Assembly: GCA_030378005.1 (NCBI GenBank)
Contig: JAUCGF010000082.1
Span: 1-64,000, forward strand
Source: Desulfococcaceae bacterium HSG9
GTDB lineage: Bacteria; Desulfobacterota; Desulfobacteria; Desulfobacterales; JAUCGF01
Length of the DNA stretch: 64,000 bases
Direction: 5' to 3'
A program made the translations under genes and the position numbers. The notes under the pieces were generated by a model. It made no database searches. It saw only the letters and a list, made by a program, of their open reading frames with translations, and was not told where the DNA came from. The number at the start of each line of letters is the position of its first letter. The stretch's first letter is position 1. Positions 1-8,955 of this stretch are shown here, piece by piece.

Positions 1-54
1 CGTAACCCGACAATATTGCCTGGTGATGTCGGGTTACGCTATCGCTAACCCGAC
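1..54. repeat. Dispersed palindromic intergenic repeat
   Basis: Two overlapping inverted repeats are visible. Positions 1-11 pair perfectly with 28-38 (11-bp arms, 16-nt loop), and the 9-bp arm at 28-36 also pairs with 46-54, so one arm can form either hairpin. The element lies just downstream of the last gene of the polysaccharide locus and may be cut by the window edge. Its shape fits REP-like dispersed repeats. It could also help end transcription, but there is no T-run directly after the stem. Confidence 0.6.
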
Positions 55-65
55 CTACTTTAGTA

Positions 66-794
66 TTATTTTTTTCTTCCAAAAGCAAAAATTACCGGTT
101 TCAAAAATCCAGGTGCAAATCTTTGATGTAAAACTCCTATCCAATATGCCATTTTGCAAAATGATAAATAAGACGGTTCCGCTTCATACCCATATACGCT
201 ATGTTCGTAGTTATACAGATTCAGCCATGATTTGATTTTTCTAACCGTGTTGCACCTGTAATAGGCGGGAAATATATCTTCCTCTTTTCTTCCATCCTGA
301 ACGACATCTGTAACCTTGGAATGATATTTATTTGGTATTAACTTTGAAAAAAGTGCGATGTAACTACAGGCATTCGGAGTGCGGATACAGATATACCCTC
401 CGGGCTTTACAACTCTGTTGAGTTGAGTGAAAAAAAGATCAGGCTTTGCCACATGTTCTAAAACGTTATCGCAAATAACCAAATCAATTGAATTATCATT
501 TATTACCCATTTATTGTTTTTAATAAGAAAAAAATCAGTGATAAATGGGTTCTTTGCCGCGGTGTGATCAACGTCCATTCCGATAACTTTTTTTACTTTA
601 CCCTTAAATATTCGAAGATTTTTCCTCACCGATATTTTATCTTCCGTATAAGAGCCTCTGCCACAGCCAACATCAAGAATCACAAACGACGATTCAAGCA
701 GGGCATTGACACGGGTATAAAAAGTGATGGTTCCGTCAATATCGGTGAACCCTCCAAACTTGCTCTCTGGATAAAAGTGATAACGGTATGGCAT
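66..794 (-). CDS. Class I SAM-dependent methyltransferase
   Basis: The 242-residue protein has the usual Rossmann-type methyltransferase landmarks. These are a glycine-rich SAM loop DVGCGRGSY near residues 41-49, an acidic strand end IGMDVD near 72-77, the DNVLEHV motif near 110, and VKPGGYICIRTPN near 130-142. This is the Methyltransf_11/23 type common in O-antigen and capsule loci, where such enzymes methylate or cap sugars; the acceptor cannot be read from sequence. The ATG start is followed directly by coding similarity. It is the last gene of the minus-strand locus. About 250 bp separate it from the next upstream gene, and that gap holds a glycosyltransferase relic. Confidence 0.85.
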   Translation of the reverse strand: MPYRYHFYPESKFGGFTDIDGTITFYTRVNALLESSFVILDVGCGRGSYTEDKISVRKNLRIFKGKVKKVIGMDVDHTAAKNPFITDFFLIKNNKWVINDNSIDLVICDNVLEHVAKPDLFFTQLNRVVKPGGYICIRTPNACSYIALFSKLIPNKYHSKVTDVVQDGRKEEDIFPAYYRCNTVRKIKSWLNLYNYEHSVYGYEAEPSYLSFCKMAYWIGVLHQRFAPGFLKPVIFAFGRKK

Positions 795-842
795 ATTATT
801 TTATCCTAACTCTGAGTGAACGCTTGCGGTTTATCATTGTAT

Positions 843-1012
843 CAGCTCGGAGCCGTTCCCCTGTCTCCTTTTTGCTCTGAATATCGTTCAATAATCTGTG
901 TCTTGGCATACAGAGCCTTGATATTACCGAGCAGGAAAATCGCGCCTGTTACCTCATCTTGAATAAGATCAGGTCCGCAATCGCCCTGTCACTCACGATT
1001 GCGGCAACCCGC
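843..1012 (-). pseudogene. GT4 glycosyltransferase C-terminal relic
   Basis: Translated on the minus strand, this gap matches the C-terminal part of the intact GT4 gene at 2909-4072. It reads VAAIVSDR, then after a frameshift DLIQDEVTGAIF, GNIKALYAK and QIIERYSEQKG. These align to PAIVSDR, DLIEDGVTGMVF, GDIKALATK and RIIAQYSIEKA of the intact protein. The reading frame is broken and there is an internal deletion, so no functional product is expected. It is probably the remnant of a duplicated glycosyltransferase. Confidence 0.8.
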
Positions 1013-1047
1013 TGATTATTCTACATGTTTCGATTTTGTGTAACTGA

Positions 1048-2610
1048 TTACTCTACGTTTAGCGCTTTTTTTCGCGCAGACATAATATAAAATAAGCCTA
1101 TTTTGTCACATAATACAGCTATGTTTTGTGGAAAGACATTTAAATTTTGTTTTGAAATAACAGCGCAATCCCAATGATCCGCTCCTACCGGAAGGACGAT
1201 CTGTTGATGCCAGTTAATATGGCCTTCATAAGGATATCGTTTTGAAATAATATTTAAATAATTTAAATTATCAGCAGTACTTATACGTAAGGCAAATGAA
1301 GGTTGAGGAGCGCGAAAGCCATATATTATAATCGGTTTTTGGGTTGAATTGCAGCACTGACTGAGTGAGGCGTTAATTTTAATTTGATTTTTTTTGGCTA
1401 TATGGATGCGTTTCTGATGGGTACTAATATCAAGGGTGATATGCTTTGCGAGAAGCAAAGCCACAACAATACACACAATACATTGAAACTTAAAAGAACG
1501 GTGTTTTAAAAAAAGGTGCGAGCATATAGCAAATATTAGCATTCCGCACACACCCGTTGGCAAAAGATACCGGAGTGCCATGTGACGAGCAGCTAATATG
1601 TATGACATTATTATTGCAACGACAGCGAAGATTAAAAGAGATGCCATGGGGTTTGAAAGCACATCGCCATTTTGCCGTTGTCGCCATAATGCGAAACCCG
1701 CAAGACTTATATTCATAAACAACCAGAAATGCCAAGCTTTGGAAGAACGCACTGCTATAAATACATTGGTAATCAACTCATACATTGATGGGATTTCAGC
1801 CTGTTTGGTTCCGTATTCACCTGAATGGCTTGCCAATCGCCAAAGCCACTGAAACATATATGGATATTTGGAAGCCACTACAAAGGTTGCCGCTAAAAAC
1901 CCTAAAACAGCCGCGACAATTAATGCAAAGGGGAGATATTTTTTACATATATCCGGTGCAGGACGAACGATCAACACAGCTAAAAACATCGCTGGGATCC
2001 ATGCTAAAAAAGTAAATTTTACAGCACAAGCCAACCCCAAAGTGAAACCAATCAGGGCGCTCCCATGATAAGAAAGACCTTTGTTAAATTGGCTCCATGC
2101 GGAAATAATCACTAAAGAGCCAATAGGGAAATATAAGATTTCAGGGCTCCAGACATTGTTGTATTCTAATGATTGCGAACATAGAAAAAAAGTCTGTAAG
2201 GCTGAAATTTGAAGCATTGGTGACAAACGCAGCAGAAGCGTTTTCAATAACATCCAACACATTAAAATCATCAGAACCTGTGAGAATATATAGGCACTTA
2301 CACGGAAACAATCAAGGTTCAGCGGGTTTCTTCCTATAAATGTAAGTAAAGCTGCGCTAATGAGTTGAACTGGCGTTCCCGGATTATCCACATTGTTCGG
2401 AGTTTGCCCATTCAACAATTCTAACCCGCTATAAAAATAGATTGTTTCTGGATCATAGTAAAATGCCCAAAAGGGACGAGGGTAAATAAAAACCTTATAA
2501 ATCCATTCTCCGGTAATAGGTGCAAGGGCAAGGAAAAGGATTAAAACAGTCGTCCATTTTATTTTGAAATCAAAGGATGACGGTTTAGTAAAAAGTTTGG
2601 ATATCACCAT
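1048..2610 (-). CDS. Polytopic membrane protein, GT-C glycosyltransferase-like
   Basis: The protein has 520 residues with about ten predicted hydrophobic segments. The first lies near residues 20-45 and is followed by an acidic DPE motif (53-55) in the first extracytoplasmic loop, the place where GT-C (ArnT/PMT-like) enzymes carry catalytic acidic residues. A soluble C-terminal tail of about 120 residues follows the last membrane span. GT-C enzymes transfer sugars from lipid-phosphate donors on the periplasmic side, and the gene sits between a methyltransferase and a GT4 gene. Family membership is inferred from topology and motif position only; a flippase-type transporter is less likely because of the acidic loop motif. 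Confidence 0.6.
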   Translation of the reverse strand: MVISKLFTKPSSFDFKIKWTTVLILFLALAPITGEWIYKVFIYPRPFWAFYYDPETIYFYSGLELLNGQTPNNVDNPGTPVQLISAALLTFIGRNPLNLDCFRVSAYIFSQVLMILMCWMLLKTLLLRLSPMLQISALQTFFLCSQSLEYNNVWSPEILYFPIGSLVIISAWSQFNKGLSYHGSALIGFTLGLACAVKFTFLAWIPAMFLAVLIVRPAPDICKKYLPFALIVAAVLGFLAATFVVASKYPYMFQWLWRLASHSGEYGTKQAEIPSMYELITNVFIAVRSSKAWHFWLFMNISLAGFALWRQRQNGDVLSNPMASLLIFAVVAIIMSYILAARHMALRYLLPTGVCGMLIFAICSHLFLKHRSFKFQCIVCIVVALLLAKHITLDISTHQKRIHIAKKNQIKINASLSQCCNSTQKPIIIYGFRAPQPSFALRISTADNLNYLNIISKRYPYEGHINWHQQIVLPVGADHWDCAVISKQNLNVFPQNIAVLCDKIGLFYIMSARKKALNVE

Positions 2611-2694
2611 TTTATCGTTTTTATACCCTATAAATTCAAGAGCCTGAAAACAATTTGCACTTTTGAATTTTTACAAAAGCCGATTTTTATGTAT

Positions 2695-2860
2695 CAGTAG
2701 ATAAAAAATGTCTGAAAATACGGCAGGGAGCGCAAAAATTAAGCGAAGCGGTTTTTCGCCGGCCTCTGAATCCGTAAGTCTCCGAGTCTCCGGGTGGTGC
2801 CGGATGCTGAAAATCGCTGCGTTTAATTTTTGCACTCCTGATTTTTCCATCTACTGTGTA
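2695..2860. repeat. Imperfect inverted repeat in intergenic gap
   Basis: The left arm (about 2724-2757) and right arm (about 2806-2840) pair over about 35 bp with a few mismatches, and the flanks (cagtagat-type ends) extend the pairing outward. The loop is about 48 nt. This fills most of the gap 2611-2908 between two glycosyltransferase genes. A related half-copy (cgcactcc/gttaag motif) appears near 58920-58945, which suggests a dispersed family. Confidence 0.6.
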
Positions 2861-2908
2861 TGTAAAATTCCCTATCAGAATCAAAGTGAATTTGCGTTTA
2901 GAGATTAT

Positions 2909-4072
2909 TCAAGGGATGCGTGCCACCATTTTAACGGCTTTGATTGTTCCTTGAACTGCTTTTTCAATTGAATATTGAGCGATAATTCTCTTGCGGGCAT
3001 GTAAGCCCATCTCATGGCATTTTTTTCCTGATGCCATTGAAAACATCTTTGTAGCCAAAGCTTTGATATCACCAAACGGGAAAACCATGCCTGTAACCCC
3101 ATCTTCAATAAGGTCAGGGCCGCATCCGGTTCTGTCACTCACGATTGCCGGCAAACCGCAAACCATAGCTTCATTTACGACCAGTCCCCATGTTTCACCA
3201 TAATCAGAGGGCAAAATCAGACAGTCGGAAGCGACATAAGCATTGATAATCTCACTTTGGTTTAAAAAACCGGCAAACGTCACCGGAAGATTATATTTTA
3301 TCACCAACTGACGAGCTTGTTTCATTAATTCTCCAGTTCCTACGACTGACAAATAAACATCAGATTCGGTTTCGCGTATTAATTTCAGTGCCCAAAGTAA
3401 GTCCATAAGTCGTTTTTTTTTAATAAGTTTACCAACATAAAGAAAACAGATCGTTTCCAGCGGCACTTTCATTTCAGAACGAATTCGCCTTCTTTGATCA
3501 ATTACTTTATCAAATTGTGATAAAAATCTTTGATTATCAACAAAATGGGGGCATGGAATAATTTTATGACTGTCAATTCCATTTTGAAGATAAAAGTCTC
3601 TATTCGCTTTGCCTACTGATAGAAACGCATCAAATCTTGCAAGTAATATCCGATGCAGGCATCGTATGTAGTGCGGTCTTTTATGCAAAGCGTTGGAATC
3701 ACCACGGACAATTCGAGGTATCTTTCGCCATACACAAAAAAACAGAACCAGCCAAAGCATAATATCATGCCACCCGGTTATTATCACCACATCGGCATTG
3801 AAATGAGCGAGTTTGCTAATAATTTCCAATTTATTGTAAAAATAATCTATTTTTTTTGATGATAAACGATTGGATAGCAATTTCCAATGGTAGCCGTCTA
3901 GCAAGGGAATATCCCATTGAAACGGAATGCCAAAATCCTGACCCTGCCGGTGTGCATCAGGTAATAATTCATAATAAACCGTCAAATCAATTCCTTTTTG
4001 TTTACCAAGTATTCGGAACCACGGTACCTGATATTGAATGGGATGAGTTGCGAAGATAGCCAGTTTCATCAT
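2909..4072 (-). CDS. Family 4 glycosyltransferase (GT-B fold)
   Basis: This 387-residue protein has the two-domain GT-B layout. The N-terminal Rossmann half starts LAIFATHPIQYQVPWFRIL, and the C-terminal nucleotide-sugar domain begins at CFLYVGKLIKKKR (about residue 210). The family signature is clear: SDYGETWGLVVNEAMVCG near 290-310 with the EX7E-type acidic pair, followed by PAIVSDRTGCGPDLI. These enzymes are retaining cytoplasmic transferases that use nucleotide-diphosphate sugars. Tandem ATGs at 4072 and 4069 leave the exact start open. The gene lies in a run of minus-strand polysaccharide genes, and a decayed paralogue lies at 843-1012. Confidence 0.9.
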   Translation of the reverse strand: MMKLAIFATHPIQYQVPWFRILGKQKGIDLTVYYELLPDAHRQGQDFGIPFQWDIPLLDGYHWKLLSNRLSSKKIDYFYNKLEIISKLAHFNADVVIITGWHDIMLWLVLFFCVWRKIPRIVRGDSNALHKRPHYIRCLHRILLARFDAFLSVGKANRDFYLQNGIDSHKIIPCPHFVDNQRFLSQFDKVIDQRRRIRSEMKVPLETICFLYVGKLIKKKRLMDLLWALKLIRETESDVYLSVVGTGELMKQARQLVIKYNLPVTFAGFLNQSEIINAYVASDCLILPSDYGETWGLVVNEAMVCGLPAIVSDRTGCGPDLIEDGVTGMVFPFGDIKALATKMFSMASGKKCHEMGLHARKRIIAQYSIEKAVQGTIKAVKMVARIP

Positions 4073-4198
4073 TTCAAAATATACTGTTTAGTGGCATTAT
4101 AAATAACAGATGGCGTTGTTTCAAAATATCTTTTCCATCGGTTGTTCATCAGTCACCAATATCGTACCTTTCAACAATTATCGATAGGCAGATTGATT

Positions 4199-6550
4199 TT
4201 ATCGAGTAGAAGAGTAATCTGTCGTAGCAATTGGAGACGAATCAATAGAAATATGATTGATATAGTAATTTCCAGGTTTATCAAAAATTAAAAAAAGCTT
4301 TTTTATTTTAGGATTCATTGCATACACTGGTATTTGTAATAGATCAATCAATATAGCACCATCAACTTCGATAAAATTTCTATGATACGGTAAATTTAAA
4401 GTTCCTTGAAATTTTAAAGCTAAATTGACCTTGCCGTTGCTATTTTTATTTGAAGATTGATTTATAACTAAATGCAAGTATCTATTCTCGACAGGGTCAA
4501 AAAAACCTGATTTTATTACTAAATAATCATCATTTTTTACATTCACAAATAATTTATCCCCTTGCCGGATTGGTTTTAAATTATTCCAATCATCTACGTT
4601 GCAGTATATATCAGATAAGTTGGCGTCTAATTTATGACCCAATAATTTAACAGATGAACAATACAACTCATTTAATTGTGGATAGCGTTGTATCTTGTTA
4701 ATAAAAATCTTACTTATCTTTTTTCTGATATCGTTACTTAGGAGAATATGATTATTCGCATAACTTGGATATGAATCATTTCCGACAAATTTAACATTAC
4801 CTATAGCTTCTGTTCGTAAAATCAAATTATCATAATGTGCCAAGTCTTGCTCCCATAGTGAAGGATATTTCGTAATTAAATAACGCCCATCTAAATTAGG
4901 AATATAAATTGGAAAATCAGTCGATTGATTATTATAGATCAAAGCTAACCGTTGCTTAATATCTTCAAGTGCATTTTGCCGTTCAACTGATGATATCAAT
5001 CCATAAGAACGTAGCGGCAAGGAAGGTTTAATATTTGATAATTGGAAAAGACTTATTGCGGCTATTTCTACAATGAAATAATTGCAAAATATGGCTGCTA
5101 ATCCCAAGATTATCCACTTTCTCAGTCTGTTATCAGCATTGGATAGAACAGTTGCCCCATATAATTTGTCAATAATAAACGCGATACATATACAAAATAA
5201 AATAAAAGGTATACACAGATGTCGAGGGTCATAAAAAGGATCGGAATAGGGACGCGCTATACACACCATCATGCTTACCCCTATCGTGATCATAAACAGA
5301 CCTACCGACACCCATCTGCTTTTGCCTCTGATATGATGCCATACAATAAAAGAAACAATTATAAAAATTACAGATGAGGTCGCTTTTAACATAAAGATGA
5401 TGGAAGCGTAATCTCTGAATATGTAATAATATGGCACAAGCATTGAAACTAGCAAGCCCATAGACATAAATTCCCATAACTGTAACACAAAATCTGATAT
5501 ATTATGAGTTGCTAAAGGATCGCGCATGGTGAGGAAGCCTCCTTGTTTGTCGTAGGCTATGTAATAGAATACGGAAGTAACAAGAAGCGTAATCGCGACG
5601 GATGCAATCGTATATTTTTCGGATTTAAGATAATTGATTAATATAAATTTGCTACAAACGCTTATATGGCCGATAATTCCGATAATTAACCAAGCTATAG
5701 GAACCCACATACCATAAAGACCTTGCAAGCAAGCGACAATACAACAGACGGCCGCACACAAAAGAAAAACAGACCGTTTGGTATGTGAATAGTGCAACTG
5801 AAAAGCAAAGACCGAAAAGGCAAGCCATATCACCTCATTATAAACCATGAGGGTAAAATATCCGGAAGTTACCTTGCCCCATAGAGGCCATCCTGCACAC
5901 ATAACAATAAATGCGATCAAACCTAAACCTTGACATCCCAATTTTTTTAAAAATATGACTCCGGTCATTACTACCAGAAAGAAGTTAAGAATTACTGCTA
6001 ATCGATAAAACCATAAATTATAATGGAAAAACTTCCACATTAGCCACCACTGTAATCGAAGAAACAACATTATATGATCACCGGCTATTCTGAGTAATAA
6101 TTGTGACAGTGGTTCGTAATGTGCCTGAACGATATGGGTAAAGTCATCTCCTTGATAATAAGCAAAAAAAAATGTCCCCGTTTCAAAAATGAGTGTGAAC
6201 CCGATGATAATAATAATAAAATGAACGATTGAAAGCTGATTGATATAATGAGTAGGCAGGGAGGTAAGTTGAATAGTGAACTGATCTATATTTTTAGCAC
6301 AACAAAATAGTATCGCTGTTAATAAAAATATTATCATGCCGATCAGTTCACCCCAGAGCGATATTGATCTTGCTATGATTGCTATTGCTTCTCCTGTAGG
6401 TCGGGGACGTATATGATTAACCATAAATAAAATATCATCTGAAGAAAGAAGGCCTAACAGAAAAATTACGATACCGCCCAAAAATAGTATACTGTAAATG
6501 ACGTACCATAATGGGTCAACCGTACTATTATACCGTTGCTGTTCAAGCAT
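4199..6550 (-). CDS. Large membrane protein, probable GT-C glycosyltransferase
   Basis: The protein has 783 residues. About twelve hydrophobic segments fill residues 10-510, followed by a soluble C-terminal domain of about 270 residues. An acidic GDDF motif near residue 134, after an aromatic stretch, sits in the first long extracytoplasmic loop, as in GT-C transferases. The C-terminal domain is rich in beta-forming segments (NRYLHLVINQSS, KVNLALKFQGTLNLPYH) and may be a periplasmic carbohydrate-binding module; that is inference. It lies next to two further polytopic proteins of the same general design. The acceptor and donor are unknown. Confidence 0.6.
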   Translation of the reverse strand: MLEQQRYNSTVDPLWYVIYSILFLGGIVIFLLGLLSSDDILFMVNHIRPRPTGEAIAIIARSISLWGELIGMIIFLLTAILFCCAKNIDQFTIQLTSLPTHYINQLSIVHFIIIIIGFTLIFETGTFFFAYYQGDDFTHIVQAHYEPLSQLLLRIAGDHIMLFLRLQWWLMWKFFHYNLWFYRLAVILNFFLVVMTGVIFLKKLGCQGLGLIAFIVMCAGWPLWGKVTSGYFTLMVYNEVIWLAFSVFAFQLHYSHTKRSVFLLCAAVCCIVACLQGLYGMWVPIAWLIIGIIGHISVCSKFILINYLKSEKYTIASVAITLLVTSVFYYIAYDKQGGFLTMRDPLATHNISDFVLQLWEFMSMGLLVSMLVPYYYIFRDYASIIFMLKATSSVIFIIVSFIVWHHIRGKSRWVSVGLFMITIGVSMMVCIARPYSDPFYDPRHLCIPFILFCICIAFIIDKLYGATVLSNADNRLRKWIILGLAAIFCNYFIVEIAAISLFQLSNIKPSLPLRSYGLISSVERQNALEDIKQRLALIYNNQSTDFPIYIPNLDGRYLITKYPSLWEQDLAHYDNLILRTEAIGNVKFVGNDSYPSYANNHILLSNDIRKKISKIFINKIQRYPQLNELYCSSVKLLGHKLDANLSDIYCNVDDWNNLKPIRQGDKLFVNVKNDDYLVIKSGFFDPVENRYLHLVINQSSNKNSNGKVNLALKFQGTLNLPYHRNFIEVDGAILIDLLQIPVYAMNPKIKKLFLIFDKPGNYYINHISIDSSPIATTDYSSTR

Positions 6551-6693
6551 ATTTATCCTTTCAAAGTTCAGGCTACCAGCATAAACCGGGTTTATGGCGT
6601 TGAAAAAGTGTGACGGCTTTCCGCTTTACATTCGTGTCCCAATTTTTTTGCAAGTTTATGATTTAGGGGCTTAGGATTGAACTCTTTTATTTT

Positions 6694-6797
6694 ATAGACG
6701 TTCAGATAAATAATTTCACTGCGTTATCGGTCGGATATATACTATGGTGTATTATCTCTTCCTCTATCCTTGTGAAATTAATTATCTGAACGTCTAT
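6694..6797. repeat. MITE-like inverted repeat, 26-bp arms
   Basis: Arms at 6694-6719 and 6772-6797 are complementary over 26 bp with a single mismatch and enclose about 52 bp. The element lies in the gap 6551-6808 between two membrane-protein genes. The other half of the gap (about 6605-6640) carries a motif, acggctttccgct followed by tacat, that recurs inside the element at 62606-62726. It is non-coding. It could be a miniature transposable element or, as RNA, a long hairpin between cistrons. Confidence 0.7.
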
Positions 6798-6808
6798 ATT
6801 GCCGTATA

Positions 6809-8764
6809 CTATTTTTTAGGAACAACACTTTTTTTCAAATGCATTCCGGTTCTCATTGCATAAATAATAGCGGAAAGAACAGCTATCATTAAAATGCGAC
6901 TGAACGAAGTATTCATGTGAGCTAAGGTTGGTGATGTAGAAAAAACATAAATAGATGTGATGCCTGTTAAATAGATATAAATTCCAAAAGGGATTATCAA
7001 ATTATAGATTTTTCGCTTCCAAAGCCAATTGTATAAGGTAGCTATTGGAAGTATCAGAAAAAAAATCATCCAGTAATTATTAGCGAGAAATATTTTAATT
7101 GCGTTTTCAAAGAGTTGTATAAGCAAAGGTATATTTGAAATCAATCTTTCTAATGTGACATTAGAGAACTCAAAATGGAGTGATGATATTCCCTCTGCTA
7201 TCCGAAAGTTATACAAGTCTGATTTCCAAACAAAAAACGGTATAAGTCCTATAAATAGAATTATAATATCACCTGCCATTTCATGGATAGACCACTTTTG
7301 ATGACTGCATTTCCATGTTAAATACCAAGGAATAATAATGAATGGGAATATCAGGATACCCTCAATTTTGATGAACATTAAAACCACTCCCAATAAAAGA
7401 CCAATTCGAGAATAAATCTGATTTTGCAATTCATCTGACGCTAAAAATGCCAGCATAGAAAAACCCGCCATTGGAACAAAATAAATTTCAGCGGATGTCG
7501 GTTGGCCAAGAAACATTGGCAGTAACAACATGATCAGCACTATCGGCAACAACCCAGTCAACCAGTCTCTTTCTTGTTTGATCTTAACAAATAAATTGCA
7601 TGAGGCAAATAAAAATAATAAATACAAAACAGCGAAAAAAAGGCGGTAAAGGAATATGACCAAATGGGTTGTGTAATTGATTTGAAAGGACTCATTTTTG
7701 GCCATATCGCCCGCCCACATCAAAGTGGCAATTAATATAGCGAATGCGGGCGGGTAAACCACCTCGTGTTGTAAACCATAGCGTTCAAATAATATTACAG
7801 GATCGTGATGAGAAAGCATGTGATGAAATCGCCCCATAGTTAGCCAGTGAGTATAAATATCGCCATCAAAATCAAGTTTTAACACTATGAAAAATATATA
7901 GATTAGTCCTGCGGCCATAATCGGCAAAAGCATAAATGAATACTTGCTTTTAATACTCTCCATTGAAATTGCAAATTTTTTATTAAGAAACCAAAGCAGA
8001 GCAATTGATATGAAAAGTTCAAAGGCAATTGCCCAATTTATTGCGGCTTGTGTAATTTTTCCTAAGCAGAAAACAATTATAGTGTGAATAACCAACAAAA
8101 AAGGAAACCCAAGTGCGAAACTAAACCAACGAAGGCATCGCAATGCTGTATTACTAGTAATCCCCCAAGCACAAGCCATTATAGATGAAGAAATTAAAAC
8201 TAATACGAAAATGCGAAGCATCTGGTTTAAGTTGATACGCAAACTGGGATATTCAAGAAAAGAAGCCTTTTTTCCTTTCAACACAATAATTTTACTTGTT
8301 GAAATCAGAGGCCATCGTTGGATGAAAGCATCCTTTGTTTTCTGGGTCGGAACGATTATTATTCCATATTTTACAAGAGCCTTCACTTTTTCAGGCATTT
8401 TTTTTGTTTTCTTGAATGAATTAAATACTGTTCGTCTATAAAAATTACCTGCTTTATCAATCAGGAAAACAGCATTTCGATTGTCATTGACCATTCCTTC
8501 TTTAAACAATAGCCACGCATTTTTTCCATAAGGAAAAGTGATTAAATCCAAACCATAAGCGGCTATATGATTATTTTGCCAACCGTCATCAGCACTAATG
8601 AACAGAACGTCTTTTCCGTATTCAAGATTTTTGTAATCAGTTTCGGGAAATGCCGTTACATAAGATTTCATATCCCAACGTATTGGCGAAATACAAGTGA
8701 GGATAGCAATAAACAAAGTAATTATAAATGAAATAAAGAAAATATTGAGAAATAATCGGTTCAT
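6809..8764 (-). CDS. Membrane glycosyltransferase-like protein (GT39/ArnT-like)
   Basis: This 651-residue protein begins with a signal-anchor segment (residues 5-27), then about 155 residues of soluble sequence, then about ten membrane spans. Two features recall the PMT/ArnT group of GT-C enzymes. One is the acidic motif DFDGDIYTHW after a membrane span (about residue 304). The other is VVYPPAF shortly after, matching the YPP element of that group. The expected reaction is transfer of a sugar from polyprenyl phosphate on the periplasmic face. The N-terminal soluble insertion before the membrane core is unlike classical ArnT. The role is inferred from motifs and locus. Confidence 0.6.
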   Translation of the reverse strand: MNRLFLNIFFISFIITLFIAILTCISPIRWDMKSYVTAFPETDYKNLEYGKDVLFISADDGWQNNHIAAYGLDLITFPYGKNAWLLFKEGMVNDNRNAVFLIDKAGNFYRRTVFNSFKKTKKMPEKVKALVKYGIIIVPTQKTKDAFIQRWPLISTSKIIVLKGKKASFLEYPSLRINLNQMLRIFVLVLISSSIMACAWGITSNTALRCLRWFSFALGFPFLLVIHTIIVFCLGKITQAAINWAIAFELFISIALLWFLNKKFAISMESIKSKYSFMLLPIMAAGLIYIFFIVLKLDFDGDIYTHWLTMGRFHHMLSHHDPVILFERYGLQHEVVYPPAFAILIATLMWAGDMAKNESFQINYTTHLVIFLYRLFFAVLYLLFLFASCNLFVKIKQERDWLTGLLPIVLIMLLLPMFLGQPTSAEIYFVPMAGFSMLAFLASDELQNQIYSRIGLLLGVVLMFIKIEGILIFPFIIIPWYLTWKCSHQKWSIHEMAGDIIILFIGLIPFFVWKSDLYNFRIAEGISSLHFEFSNVTLERLISNIPLLIQLFENAIKIFLANNYWMIFFLILPIATLYNWLWKRKIYNLIIPFGIYIYLTGITSIYVFSTSPTLAHMNTSFSRILMIAVLSAIIYAMRTGMHLKKSVVPKK

Positions 8765-8955
8765 ATCTGCTCATCTAACGATTTAGTTCTTGTTACACTT
8801 AAATCAATGGTTCGGTAATTCTTTCTGATTCAACGTGTTAAAAATCATAACTATCTGAAATTATTACAAAAGGCTTTAGAGCTTCGTTTTTATAACCTAT
8901 TGAAAATATTAGATTTTTAATTTTTTACCGAACTATTGTTAAATGTAAACAGTGT

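Noticed and set aside
2687-2971. ORFs on both strands in the gap at 2.7-2.97 kb
   Set aside because: They are readings through an imperfect inverted repeat and have no ribosome sites or family resemblance.
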